A program made the position numbers and the translations under genes. A stretch of 64,000 bases of DNA from Benincasa hispida (lineage: Eukaryota > Streptophyta > Magnoliopsida > Cucurbitales > Cucurbitaceae), in contig NC_052354.1 of assembly GCF_009727055.1 (NCBI RefSeq), positions 3,498,677-3,562,676 on the forward strand. The letters run 5' to 3'. Shown one piece after another: positions 1 through 22,110 of the stretch. The notes under the pieces were generated by a model. It worked only from the letters and a program-made list of their open reading frames with translations, ran no database searches and was not told the DNA's origin. The number at the start of each line of letters is the position of its first letter. Position 1 is the stretch's first letter.

Positions 1-235
1 CACCTATATTCTTGACATTTTATAGTATCAAGTATATCTTGACATTTTTCACTTGTCAAGTAAAACTACTTGACGTTTTTTATTTATCAAAAACGTCAAT
101 ATTCTTGACATTACAATTATGTCAAGTGTCATTGTTTTTGATATTTTTTCCTAGTCGAGAACATCCACATTCTTGACATTGGATTTCTTGACCTTTTTAA
201 AAAACATTGACACTAGACATTGAAAAAACGTCTTT
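1..235. repeat. Cluster of short TTGACA/TGTCAA repeats
   Basis: About ten copies of CTTGACA, CTTGACG or their reverse complements lie in 235 bases, in both orientations, with a run of Ts or As often following. Dense short repeats in both orientations are typical of subterminal regions of DNA transposons such as CACTA or Mutator types. No terminal inverted repeat or target duplication can be seen because the cluster touches the window edge, so the element type is an inference. Confidence 0.4.
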
Positions 236-2430
236 CATCCTTTCAAGAGAATATTATCTTCTCCCATTTTTTTGTATATTTCTCTCATTCTTTATAGCAA
301 TTTAGGTTTAAAAAACTTTGATCTATTTATGGAAGAAATTGGTCTTTACTATTGACTAGGGCAACAATATCATTCTTGTGAGCGTCTAGTTATCCACTTA
401 TAGGAATAATATTTATAATCTTAATTCCAATATTTTTTTTGAAAAATAAAATGGTTATGAAAGAGTTTTAGTTTTTCATTGGCCACTTTTAGTACAAAGT
501 TCACATGAAATTTTAAAATTTGTTTGATGTCGATGTGGCAAAAACTAATGACTTTACAATATTTTGAGTCTCATTTCTCTCCCATTCACCTCCCGCAATC
601 CCTTCTTCTCATCCTTCCCACTTCAGGTAGAGGTGTCAAATTTCATTCTCTATTTGTGGAAGATACTACAATGTGTCAATAATTTTACACTGTCAGATAT
701 ATGAGAGAGAAATGATCATTATTTTTAATCTATATCTCATACTTATCGAGAGACAAAGATTTTGGATCTATATATTGGATTTATTAGAAGCAACCACATT
801 GTAGCACTATTTCAACAATTCTTTCAATGAAGTGGGGATGTAAATGACTTTTCCATCCTAAAATCCTTTCTCGTCCTCACAACTACTTAAATTACAAATT
901 TTCTGTACAAAATTTATCCATTTATAATATCATTTTATAGAAAAATAAGGGAAAGCTTAAAAAATATATATTCAATGGGGAGGGAAAAAGAGATGGAGAA
1001 TGAGTGAAAGTAAACGTCAAAATTTTAAATTGTGTGTATGTGCATGTGCATGTGCGCGCGTGTGTGATGTATGATGTAAGCATTTTTTAAATGTTAAAAA
1101 TTAGCATCCTTAGTAATATGAATTCAACCACTAAACCATTGCATATATCGGAAGGAGTAATTACGAGAAACAAGGCAAAAAAGATTCAAGAGACCTTCAC
1201 ACTACATTTTCAAAAGTTAGCAAATTTACAAGAAGCAACGAATAATTTTGAGTCCGAATTTAAATATAATGTTAGTTTAATGAGTCAAGAAGAGAATGAA
1301 GTAAAGATGACATGGGAAAAATCTTATAGTTTGATAGATGGCATGGTAGATAAAAAAAATGTGTAAATTTTATGAAGAAAATGCTGTCAAGTGTGCAGTG
1401 CATAGGAAAACGTGATGTCAAACCTCATCAAACGTGCACTTCAACTTTATTGCCTTCTGGAGGAGTTGTGTAAGAGAAATTGAAAACTTTCTACATGTTT
1501 AGTTTTGTATTTTGACTTATTAACTAGTGTGCAATTAAGTTTTAGGTTTCTAGGTAGAATTTTGAGTTCTTAGTCCTTTGCACGAAACAAAAGCGAAAGG
1601 GACTTGATGGGTGAAAAAGAAGAAGGACAACTACGGATAAGCCCACGGAGGACATGAATAAGGCACTAAACAAAGATGGACTCGACTTGGAGAATATTCA
1701 TGAACATGTTTATCTACCATTCTATGCATGGAATTATGCTAGAAGATGTTCCTCACAAGTTTAAGCTATGAACGAGGAAGGCCTATGGCATGTCAAAAGA
1801 TCCTGTAAAGCATCTAGATACAATCTGGTCATGAATTAAATTTCACAGAGTTTGGGATGGAATCAAGTGTCGAACATTCTCTTTCACACTCATAAGACCT
1901 ACAAGGAAATGGTGTAATTCAGGCGGCTAAAGTAGAAGTCGATCTCCTCTTTTTAAGAATTGGCTTCAAGTGTTTGTGAAGCAACTTCTAGAGGACATGA
2001 TCAACATAAACTACCAACCCAACTCCTTACTATTAAACAAGAAACATGAAGATTATCTCTCTCATTTCAACCGTGAAGCATTATAAATAGAAAGCGACAC
2101 AGATAGAGTAAAACTCACAACTATCATTTAGGTCTTGAAGATGATACCACACTAATGTTAGATCTTATTATTTTGTAGGACTATCAATATTATAAATTAT
2201 AAATTCACTGTTAATACCAAATTTCGACATCAACGACAACCGATCCAAACATGTTCTAAATTTCTATTTTTGAACTTAAAAGAATATTTTGGAAAAAAAA
2301 GTGCCGAAGTGGTAAGGCACCCACCGGCCACCACCGAAATAATAATAATGACATAATAAATACTTTATTTTAAAAAATATATAAAAAAGAAAATTCAAAT
2401 CAAATTGAAAACAGGTTGGATGAGAAAATT
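236..2430. other. Intergenic DNA with no intact gene; possible decayed retroelement
   Basis: The stretch is AT-rich. A 91-codon open frame at 1091-1366 contains ISEGVITRNKAKKIQ, loosely like the T-R-x-x-A-K-x-x-Q segment of Gypsy polyproteins. The following 1.0 kb (to about 2100) reads like heavily mutated coding sequence but no domain is recognisable. A purine-rich GAGAGA tract at about 2474-2509 and CT-rich DNA to 2750 probably mark the 5' leader of the next gene. Confidence 0.3.
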
Positions 2431-2779
2431 GAATTTAACATTTCAAAACGCAAAGAACTTAACAGTGACAGTAAGAGAGAGAAAGAGAGTCTTTTAGAGA
2501 GAGAAAGTGGGAACTTTCTTCCTCTTCTCCTTTGTTCTTATAACCCTCGTTTCTCCAAAATTTCAACTTTACAGACCTCTTCAATTCTTCATTTCTTCAA
2601 ATTCAAAATCTTTTACAGATACCCAGTTCTACCTTCTTATAGATCTCTCTTCTAGGGTTCTTCTCTAATCGATCTCTTCATCTTCCCCCTCTTCAAATTT
2701 CTACTCTTTTTGTCCTTTCTACCGATTACTTCAGTTGGGTTTTTCTTAGTTTTAGATCGTTGATCTTGGGTAGTTTTCT

Positions 2780-13167
<10,388 letters not shown>

Positions 13168-13808
13168 CACTATAACAGATCTTACTTGATGCTTCATATT
13201 GTCTCTGCAACATTGGGCAAGATTAAGCTCCACTTCATGATTCATTTAGTGATCTCCTCAAGCTCATATTCTACTAGAAACATAAAAGTGGAGAGGTTTG
13301 TGTATATATAACATTTCTTAGTGTCAGGTTATACTGTTGTCTTCATATACAATACTAGATTCAAGGGATTCTTGATTTTTTTTCCCCCCTCTTTAAGGTT
13401 TTGTTCTACCATTGCCCCATTCATTTTTGGACAAGAAACATGTATTTGAATGTATCAGTTATGATTTTGTATGTACCACAATCCATCTCTGATGGGTTAT
13501 ATATAATATTCAGTTATTAGTGGAGTGAGGGTTGTAATTTGAAATTGTGAGCTATTTGCTTTTCTTCATTGGGTTTCTAGTTAAATATTTGGGGTGCCTT
13601 GTTCTGCTTGAACTGCAGAAGGATGAATTCAAATGAAAATCAAAATGTCAATATTAAAGATTATGAAAAAATGGGCATTCCCCCTCTCTACCTAGCAAAA
13701 TAGCAAAGACAATGCCTTTTATCCCCCTTTTTTTGATATTTTATTTACTTTTGGGAAGCTAAAAAAATATGTTGAAAAAGGATCATACAAAAATATGTGA
13801 AGGTGGCT
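13168..13808. other. Convergent gap between DRP2 and the GT47 gene
   Basis: The 640 bases hold the 3' ends of two genes transcribed toward each other. The DRP2 side has T-rich and ATATAATATT-like stretches suited to plant polyadenylation, and the GT47 side is A/T-rich. No additional gene is seen. Confidence 0.6.
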
Positions 13809-16800
13809 TTAATCTTGAATGTGTATATTCAACCTTCTGAGCCAGATAGAATGAAGTATCATATGGAAAGCATCAAATCTTTTGGGAGTTCCATTGAGTA
13901 CAAAATGTCTCTGTACTTGCTTCACTCTCCTCTGCATTCTCAAGTACTGAGTTTGAGATATCCCTTTTAGTATCTGTTTTATCTTTGGTATATCCTGCAC
14001 TTGTATTTGCACAGCAAATGAATTCCAATTCAAAACATCGCTGAAAGGAGGAACGTAGCTTTCAGATATCAAAACAGGAACACATTCAGCATAAATGGCT
14101 TCCACAACCCTTGGACTGGCTACCTCATAGCCACTAGGGCATAAACAAAATCTACTCTTCTTCAACATCGAATTGTATGATATACCACTTGGAAGCTCAT
14201 CGTAAACAAGCACATCCTCATCTTTTTCCTTCCATTCCTGCAGGAGTAGGTACCTTATATGGCCATGTAAACGGCCTGCAAAGAATGCAAGAATAGGTCG
14301 ACGAGAAGGCGAGAGACCCCCAAGAAGCCCATCGAGTTCTCCCGTTCTAAGATGGATTTCAGGAAACGATGCGTCTTTAGAGGGACGGAAACCTTCAGAA
14401 ACATTCGCATTACATAATACCCTGATGGAGTTATTGAATAAAAGTGGAACGTACGTAGTTGTGCGTGGCCCCTGCATCAAAGAAGAAAGAAAGGTGAGAT
14501 CTAACCGAGTGCGGGAACCATTGCTCGTTCAATTTCCAAAGCTTACCCAATCATGGCAGGAAAGCATAAAATGATCAGCACCAAGGCTGCGATTCCAGAA
14601 AGAATGTTTGTTAGAGATGACATTGATGTAGTCTGAGACTGCAACTCCAATGGCATTAACTTCATGAGAGTTTGGTTCATAGAGATACTGAACCAAATTG
14701 ACAACACTGAATGGGAGGAAATAGAGAAGGGCTTGATCTGGGTCATTGGTAGTATACAAATTTCCCTTTTCCATTTCATGAATGAATCTTCCTTCTGTGG
14801 AATATATGCTCTTACATGGACCTTCATGGAACATTGGATGCTCTCCTTCTTTGTATACATATATCTTCAAAAGCCTTTCCATTTCTAGATAGCTCCTGCA
14901 CAGGCACCCTCTTCATTTTAATGATTTGAACTAAATAAAGTTATATATATATAATATATATATATATATAATATATATATATATATTTCAAGCTTTTGAA
15001 TTTAGTTTGAATTTAGTCCCTTTACTTTAAAACATCATGTATCATCCATCTTTTTCTTGATATCTCTGCCCCATTGAAATATAACATAAGTTGATCATGG
15101 TTGCACTATATATACATCAATAAACATTATAGTTTATATTCTAAAATAATACTTAAATTAACTGGTTAAAACAAATGTCAATGACCAAGAGACCAATGTT
15201 TTGAATCTTGTAGTCCATACATTATTGAACTCAAAAAAGAAGAGAAGAGAAAAGAAAAGAAAAGAAAGCAACTTATATAACACTAAAACAAAATGTCACA
15301 TAATGAAACTCGCGGGTTACATTTACAAATAATTTATTTCTAGATTAACAATACCAGAGACATTTAGAGAATTTTAATCATAACATAAAAGAGAATAATT
15401 TTTCAATATAAAAGCATAAGGACCAAACTGAAATAATTGATTAAAGCATAGAGACTAAAATTGTTACGTCATGGAGTTCACTCGTCACGTTCACGAAAAT
15501 GTATACCACTTATATTTCGTATGCTTTTCAATAGTGGGAGCAAGATCGAGTAAGTTTTAATAGAAACAAAAATACAGTAACAAAAACTTTAAAAATATAG
15601 GAATCAAATTGTAACTAGATGAAGACATCACGGTTAAAATTGTAATTTAACCTTACATATACCTGTGGAAAGCATTTGGATTCCTGTATATTGGGCCTAT
15701 AGGAACATAGTCAGGATCATGATGAATAGATGTAAGATTATGAAGTTGAGCAGCTTCTCTTATGGCTGCTCTTGCTCTTCCCAAATTCTCCTCTATTTTC
15801 TTCAACTTACTATATCTCTTAATTCTGCTGATTCTTGAAGTTGCACCTTTTCCATTGGCTTCTTTGTTTTCACGTTCTATTTTCTGTAATTCTTCCTGAT
15901 GATCATGATGCAATAATGCAGTTTTTATTTAGCAACACAATGCAAAATTACATTTTTTGGTGTGATTTTGAAATGATTAAAAGAGTTTTTGAATGGTTAG
16001 TGTATGTTTTTCGATATGATTTCTAAATGATCAAATTACTAGGGCATCATATTTGAGAGGAAAGAACAGAATTAAAGAAAAGTTTAGAGGGAAATTCAAT
16101 AGGAGTGGAGATTCGAACTATAGACCTCTTAGTCTTTAATATAACTTGCCAGTTGAACTATGTTCGTTTTGGTGGAGGGGAGGGGATGAAGAGAAACACA
16201 AATTTATAGGAAGCAAAAACAGTAGAAATAGATCAAAGGATACAGATTAAACATGAAAAAGAGTTGAGAGAAAAAATGTAAACGAGAGAGAAATAATTTA
16301 GAGGAACGAATTGTTGTTGGTACGAGCTTCGCTCAACTAATTATACTATCAACTTCGAAATTAGATTTTTCTACTTAAGGGTACAAATCGTTAGGAGAAA
16401 AAAGTTTGAGAAGTAGATAAAAAAATCAGGAGAGAAAAAGGCTAGAAAGAGAGACAAAAATTGAGAGGCAGAGAAATAAAAAGGAAAACGGTCTTTTGTC
16501 TCTAAGTTTGGGTCCAGTTTTATTTGGTTTCCAAATTTCAAAACACTATACTTTTTATCTTTAAGGTTTGAATGTAAGTTCTATTTGATACCTAAGTTTT
16601 AAAATCGTACTTTTTAATCATTGACTTTTGAATTTTGTTTCGATTTGGTCTCTAAAATTTCGAGATTTATACTTATATTTTTTATTTTTCACTAATTATT
16701 CACTGTTACTCTATGATATTAACGCTCGTAATTAATTTAAAAGAATTAAATTAGTTATAAATAAATTATTTTGACGAATCTTTCATGTGAAAGTTAACAC

Positions 16801-17780
16801 CAATTATCAAAGTGAGAATTAATAAAACTTGAGAATAAAAGTATAAAAATATTGAAACTTAGTGATAAAATGAAAACTAAGGATCAAATAGAAATTAAAC
16901 TAAAATTCAAAAACAAAAGTGTAATACTTTGAAACGTGAGACCGAATAAAAATTAGACTCATAATATAGGGATCAAAAATGTATTTTTTCCTAAATAAAT
17001 TTCAGAGGATTGTCGAAATTGGGCGTCAGAGCTAGTCGTTTAAGGTGGTTGTCATAGAAATTGGGCGTCAGAGGTAGTCCTCGCTAGAATGATTGCAAGA
17101 GATAGTCGTCATAGTTAGTCACCGGAGTTGGTCATCGATGATAGAGTCATTGAAAACATTAGACGAAAGAAAATTTTGTTATTTTAACCATTGAGTTGTG
17201 AATAGTTTTACTAAAACCAACGTTAAAATAACCATTAATATCATCTTTTTTCGACACATATCCCTACGGCAAGTTGGAGTCCCAAATACACCTCAAAAGG
17301 ACCACTTATCCATGACTGTGAAATGAGGTTTAAAGGCTAAAAGGAAAAAGAAAAAAAAAAAGAAAAAAGATCTGGCCTATAACTGGGAAGAGTGATTAAA
17401 TAGTCTTGTCTACATCATTTAATTATAAGGAGGCAAACAAAAAAGTGTATCAAAGTGTGAAAAACCAAGATTATACTTACAATTGGAGGGGGAAAAGACT
17501 GTCCATTGAGGTCCAAAGCAGCTGGTTCAAGCAACTTAGGAGAAGAAATGTTATTTGAAAAAGAATGAAGTTGTGAGCTTTGCAAACTTGAGAAGTCTTT
17601 ATCCAAGCCAGTCCTCCAAGGAATCTCCAAATCAATCTTACAAACTAGAAAAACTAGTACAAGAGAAGGAAGTAAAACCAACACAAACAAAAATGGGGAA
17701 AAAGATGAGAAGAATGGCTTCTTAAAATAATGCTCCATTTCTCCTTCTCCATGCCTTTGATCTTCCATCATCATCATCAT
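13809..17780 (-). CDS. Exostosin-like GT47 glycosyltransferase, 4 exons, 514 aa
   Basis: Golgi type II membrane protein of the plant GT47 (exostosin) family, members of which build cell-wall polysaccharides; the sugar donor and acceptor cannot be read from sequence. Exons on the minus strand: 17780-17481, 15895-15663, 14895-14547, 14471-13809. All are GT-AG and the frame closes with TAA. The protein starts with five Met codons in a row, then EDQRHGEGE, a single membrane anchor at about 30-47, and a variable stem. The exostosin domain begins at about 185 and has RLLKIYVYKEGEHPMFHEGP, ADHFMLSCHDW, the segment starting GFRPSKDASFPEI, AFFAGRLHGHIRYLLL and FCLCPSGYEVASPRVVEAIY. These match the family of 'probable glycosyltransferase' genes like At5g25310. 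Intron 1 (1.6 kb) carries a foldback repeat and intron 2 a TA microsatellite. An in-frame GTG at 17786 extends the frame but ATG at 17780 is preferred. Confidence 0.92.
14941..14987. repeat. TA microsatellite in GT47 intron 2
   Basis: An almost pure alternating TA run of about 47 bases, broken by two AA steps. It lies in the intron 14896-15662. Length variation between individuals is likely. Confidence 0.9.
16487..16997. repeat. Foldback (MITE-like) repeat in GT47 intron 1
   Basis: The left arm (about 16487-16650) has phrases such as TTTTGTCTCTAAGTTTGGGT, TTTATTTGGTTTCC and TTCTATTTGATACCTAAGTT. The reverse complement of 16830-16997 repeats the same order of phrases (TTTTTGATCCCTATA, TTTATTCGGTCTC, TTCTATTTGATCCTTAGTTT). 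The arms are roughly 160-170 bases and imperfect, with about 180 bases between them. This is the 'TTTGGTCCCTAAA' type of dispersed plant repeat arranged as an inverted pair. Confidence 0.7.
16998..17165. repeat. Degenerate GTCGTC/AGTTGGTC repeat in GT47 intron 1
   Basis: GAAATTGGGCGTCAGAG occurs at 17014 and again at 17057 (43-base spacing). It is followed by variants of TAGTCGTC and GTTAGTC or GTTGGTC. The reverse complement resembles the larger repeat field at 59250-59712. Confidence 0.55.
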
Positions 17781-18386
17781 CAACACAATGCTTGTGAATG
17801 TGTACTAATAATAACTATAATGTTATAACAACTCATAGTTCCAAAGATTCATTGCTTCTTTGTGAGTCATTCCTTGCTGAATTTGAAGGAGATTCTCAAT
17901 TCTCATACATATTAATGCTGTTTTGAGATCTTGTTGGCTTGCATATTGTGATTCTTTCTATTACAAATTCATATTACAATCATTGCATTTTCCTTCTAAA
18001 GATTGATACCAACCTTATTATCCAAACATTTCTTTTTTTGTTTTCTGTTTCTTTCTTTCTATTCCTATTGCATTTAAAAGTATCTCAAGTTCTATATCCA
18101 TATCAAATATTAAAGAAGACAATGTGTAATGACATATTAATGTTATATAATGCATTTAATGTAATTAGTTAAGCCATTACTGTATCTGAATCACAAGGGC
18201 ACAAGATAAAAACTAAAAGTCAGTTTGGCTATTTGGAATTTCTTATTGAAACAAAAAACATCTATTTTTAGTCTTACTTTCTCATTCATCTTTCATATTC
18301 ATATTTTAATTCTTCACTTTGGGTGGGGGCAGATGGAGCATTTACATTGGAGAAGGAAAATGGAGAAATAAGGGGGCAATCCTTGA
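17781..18386. other. Promoter region of the GT47 gene and 3' end of the SUN gene
   Basis: About 600 bases separate the SUN stop codon (18387) from the GT47 start (17780), both on the minus strand. The DNA is AT-rich with TTTCTTTC tracts. I could not assign a TATA box or poly(A) site with confidence. Confidence 0.5.
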
Positions 18387-21300
18387 TTACAGTGACTGTA
18401 TGAAAAGAATAATACAACAGCTCAAAAGCAATAGATACCAGGAAGGGCTTACACAACAAAATTTCCTGGAATTATTTGTTCTTTCATATACTCTAAGAAC
18501 AATGTGCAAAAATAACCTAAAAATAGCAAATGATGAAAAAATGAGGCACACAAGAAAAACAACTATTCCTTTGTTTTCCAGTGAAGTCTGATTCTTCTGG
18601 ACCCTTTCAATCTCAGATCTGCAAAATACAACAGAAGCTTTCAGCCTCTTTCACCACAGGAAGAATTTTACAAAGAGAACTTTACACAGTTTTTGAAGTA
18701 ACAAAGATTGCTAAGGTGACTTTAGGCAGTGCAGTTAGCTTTCAACGACAAAATCTTTATTCTTTTCTTCTCCAAAGGAAAACTTAGATAAGAATGATAA
18801 AAAAAATTATAACGCTTGCCAAAAATAGGGGGGCGAATCAAAAGGACAGAAGGGGCTGTATGAGAATACTTTCCAGAATTAAAATATAAGAATAATTTTA
18901 TGGAGGAATTTTATTGGATACGATACATGTTGAAGAAAGTAGGAAGGAAACAAATAGTTGAGCAAAATACAAAAGAAAAATAAAAAATTGTCAACGAAAT
19001 ATCTTTGTTGTATTAGAAAAACAATACTTGTGCAAAGTGATAAATAGTATTTAACCGTTCGAAAGAAGTAATGAATAGAATATTTAAGAGTTATAAACAG
19101 AATATACCTATGTCGTGTTTCTATTAACAATTCAAGCGAACAAACTTAGAATATTTAAGAGTTATATTCAGAGAACCAAAATAGAATTTAAACCTGAGGA
19201 TAGAATTATGTCTTTGCAGACCATCCAACTGTAAGGAAACAATGGACTTCCAAGAAATGAGATCACGAAGTTCTTTGTCCTACATTGACAACAAAGCAAT
19301 GTTTAGGCAATGTTATTAACAAAAGATGAATTGAAAGGACACGAGTATGACATACTGTGATGTCCTGGGTTTTACGAATATTTCTTATATCCTCTCGGGT
19401 CTTCTCAATGAGTAGATCATTATTTGCTATATCTTTGTCGAAATCTTTGAATATATTGCCATATTTGGAAGTTAAATCCTCCAGATACCGCTCCAAAATA
19501 GATAAACTTAGGTCTAGTGAACGAACTTTCTGTGTCAAAATTTTGAGAACAGTGTCACCAGGCATTCTGCCAGGCTGTTGATGGTGTGATTCTTCGACTG
19601 GATCAGGTGTCTTGCTCTTTGTGAGTTCTAAAACAACATCATCATCACTTTCCTCAGTAGCAAGAGAATGCAACTCTCTACCATGTTGTTCTTCATCATT
19701 GGGTCCAGGCTGGGAGGGAATTACTCTCTTATCAGTAGTAGCTTCATCTGATATAGAAGGTTTATGTTGAGCAGATATTAAATCCTCTAGCATCATCTCA
19801 ACAGCATCCATTCCGTAAACTTCCACAGTGCTGAGTGTGCAATAGAATTCTGAACCATAATGGGTAAGAAAATTTAACTTTAAATATCTCACCCATTTTG
19901 GGTCCTTGAGAACGAATCTATGTGCTTGCTTTGCATTTGGAGCAGTGAAATTACCGAGCTTGAACCAAACATCTGTTGGATAAACCAAACTCCCATGTAC
20001 CTCAAATTCTTTTAAGTTAGAAGAATGGTGCTCAAAATTAGCAATTTTAATTGTTACTACTAAGGTTTCTTCTGAAAGTTCTATGATAACAAATTTCTCT
20101 TCAGCAGAACATGGATTTCTGAGGTACTTATCTTTGTCCCTGCCTAAAATGTTTGAAGCTCCCTTTGCTTCCTTGTTGAAAGCCAAAACCTTTGCTCCCT
20201 TTGAAGCTGAAGCGTAATTGTACTCTGCACCACCAGGTTCTACTCTATGGATAGGATTCCCAGCCTGGCCAGTTTCAGACTTACTCCGGGATATAAAGGC
20301 TCTGCTTTTGAATTCTTCAAGGCTGAGTAGAACAGTGTCCGACGAGATATCTCCCTTGAGAGGTTTGCTTTCAGATTTTACTCCAGTGCTAGAGCTCTCA
20401 GCCTCAGGCAACCTCGTAGGAGCTTGTATATGACTGCTACTTTCTTCACTTGAAAGTATTTCATTGTCAGAACCAGGGCTTGCAGTATCAATTGAGCATG
20501 AATCTTTTAAATGAATGGTACATTCAGTTTCTCCCATTGGAGGTTCATATAAAACGTCAGAGTCCTTGTTCTTTTCCAATTTAGATTCATTTGAAGTAGA
20601 TACACCATCAGGAAGTAAAACTGATCCTTCTGAAACCCAAAGAAAAGAAGTGAAACCCAAAGAAAAGAAGGGTATAGACAATCAGTCAGTAATACTATCA
20701 ATATCAAGTCTGGTCAATAAATCATGGAGTTATTCTATTAGCGTAGAAAATCCTTTTTTAATTTTAATTTAGCCAGGTTGGTGATTAATAACAAAGCCAA
20801 ACCAGTTCAACAGTTCGAAACTAACTTACAAGAGTGGTAACAAAATAAAACAAATTTTAAGCAAAGGAAGCCAACTTCAGGGACTCCATTAAAGTTTCCA
20901 CTAAGAAGCGTCTACATAAATATAATTTCAGGAAGCAAAGTACTCTGCAGGGGGTTATTCTATTGTATCCTTTGAACTGTAAGGTCATATAGTGGGCTTA
21001 CTCTATTATACCCACACAGATATACTGGGTTTGCATCCTATTATGCTCGAACTTCATTAGTGAAGGATTGCCAATTGTGCTTATCAGTTAACAGCGTTGA
21101 GAAAATTCACAACCCAATATTACAAGACTAAAACCGACACCAGAATTTTGAATACAAGGGGAACAAAACAATTTTGAATCTTATAAAACCAACGGATTGG
21201 AAAATAAAAGAAGGGATAATAGAACGGCACAATTACTCAGAATCCCATTATATGTAGGAAACACGGAAGCAGCCAACTGATAAAAACCAATTGAAAACAG

Positions 21301-21574
21301 TTCAGTCAGAATCAGAAATCACAAGAGAATGGTGTAGTTAGTTTCAATTCCCTTCTAAATTCAAACAAATCTTCACTAAGGACATCGAAACTGTGTTTAA
21401 AGCAAGCATACCTTGGCAGCCATCGCCACGGCTGAACCATAAGCTAAAGAGCAAGATAACTCCCCACAGAATAAAAACCAAAGACACAGAAATTTTATAC
21501 AAAAGATTTCTTCCACTAATAGGCACTTGAACAGCTCTTCTATCACGCAGAAGAGCTCCAACAGGTCTCCGCAT
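18387..21574 (-). CDS. Mid-SUN domain protein (SUN3/4/5-like), 4 coding exons, 584 aa
   Basis: Inner nuclear membrane/ER protein of the plant mid-SUN class (Arabidopsis SUN3, SUN4, SUN5), which helps link the nuclear envelope to other complexes. Coding exons on the minus strand: 21574-21412, 20629-19356, 19279-19194, 18618-18387. All are GT-AG, and the total of 1755 bases closes with TAA. Features: one N-terminal membrane helix (about 28-47), an acidic Ser-rich linker, and the central SUN domain (about 191-328) with [20 protein letters not shown], a Cys in RNPCS (228) and a Cys in [15 protein letters not shown] (318). A coiled-coil region follows (about 415-510), then two C-terminal membrane helices (about 526-546 and 567-582). 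The central SUN position and three helices distinguish it from classical C-terminal SUN1/2. Length fits the class. Which of SUN3, 4 or 5 it matches cannot be decided by eye. Confidence 0.92.
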
Positions 21575-21581
21575 TGCACAT
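21543..21581 (-). promoter_or_regulatory. Overlapping upstream ORF of the SUN gene
   Basis: In the 5'UTR an ATG at 21581 lies seven bases before the main ATG (21574), in another frame. It opens a 12-codon ORF ending in TGA at 21545-21543, inside the coding region. A ribosome starting there would bypass the main start, so the uORF could lower translation. This assumes the leader includes 21581, which the splice acceptor at 21624 supports. Confidence 0.6.
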
Positions 21582-22110
21582 CAATTCAAACTGCTGATTG
21601 ATCAACTAGAAAATGATGCCACTCTGCATCAGAAAAGAGGGAACAAGTCTTGGTCACGACCAAACTCTAAATACCAAATAGAATACAATAATCCACATTA
21701 AAAATGAGTAATTTTCGCTTTCTATACAAATCAGAAACCCAAATTCCACAGAAAAGGAATAGAAAGCAAACAGAGGGGCAGATCCCACTAAAATTCCCAC
21801 GATTGAAGTTCCACTCAATTACCCAAATACCAGATCCATCCCAAAGTTGAGGAAAAAACATATGTATAGCAAAACCCAGAATGTAAATCAGACATCTATC
21901 TAATTACAGTAATAAAAATGAAATATTCATAATCCAATAACAAACCTGGTTTCAAAATCAGTGTCAGAAGAAGCTGAGAACCAAAGAAATAGATAGGGAG
22001 GGAAGATGCAGATTGATTCAGTTTCCAAAGAAATTAAAAATTGATAATAATTGGAAGAAAAAAGGGAGAAGCAAAGGAAGTGGAACGAAACGACGTAGTT
22101 TAAGGCGAAA
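21575..22110 (-). other. 5'UTR exons and leader intron of the SUN gene
   Basis: Reading the minus strand, a good donor (ACCAG|GTTTGT) at 21946/21945 and an acceptor (GATGCAG|AGTGG) at 21624/21623 define a 322-base intron between a non-coding exon (about 22110-21946) and the leader part of the ATG exon (21623-21575). The transcription start is not defined; about 22110 is a guess. Confidence 0.55.

Noticed and set aside
1091..1366. Small gene before DRP2
   Set aside because: A weak resemblance to a Gypsy polyprotein segment and the absence of plausible exons or promoter make an eroded retroelement more likely.
17415..17786. GTG at 17786 as the GT47 start
   Set aside because: The frame extends to GTG and TTG codons, but ATG at 17780 is the first standard start and leaves the membrane anchor intact.
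18319..18591. 90-codon open frame on the plus strand
   Set aside because: It is antisense to the last SUN coding exon, which reads a clear membrane-helix C-terminus on the other strand.
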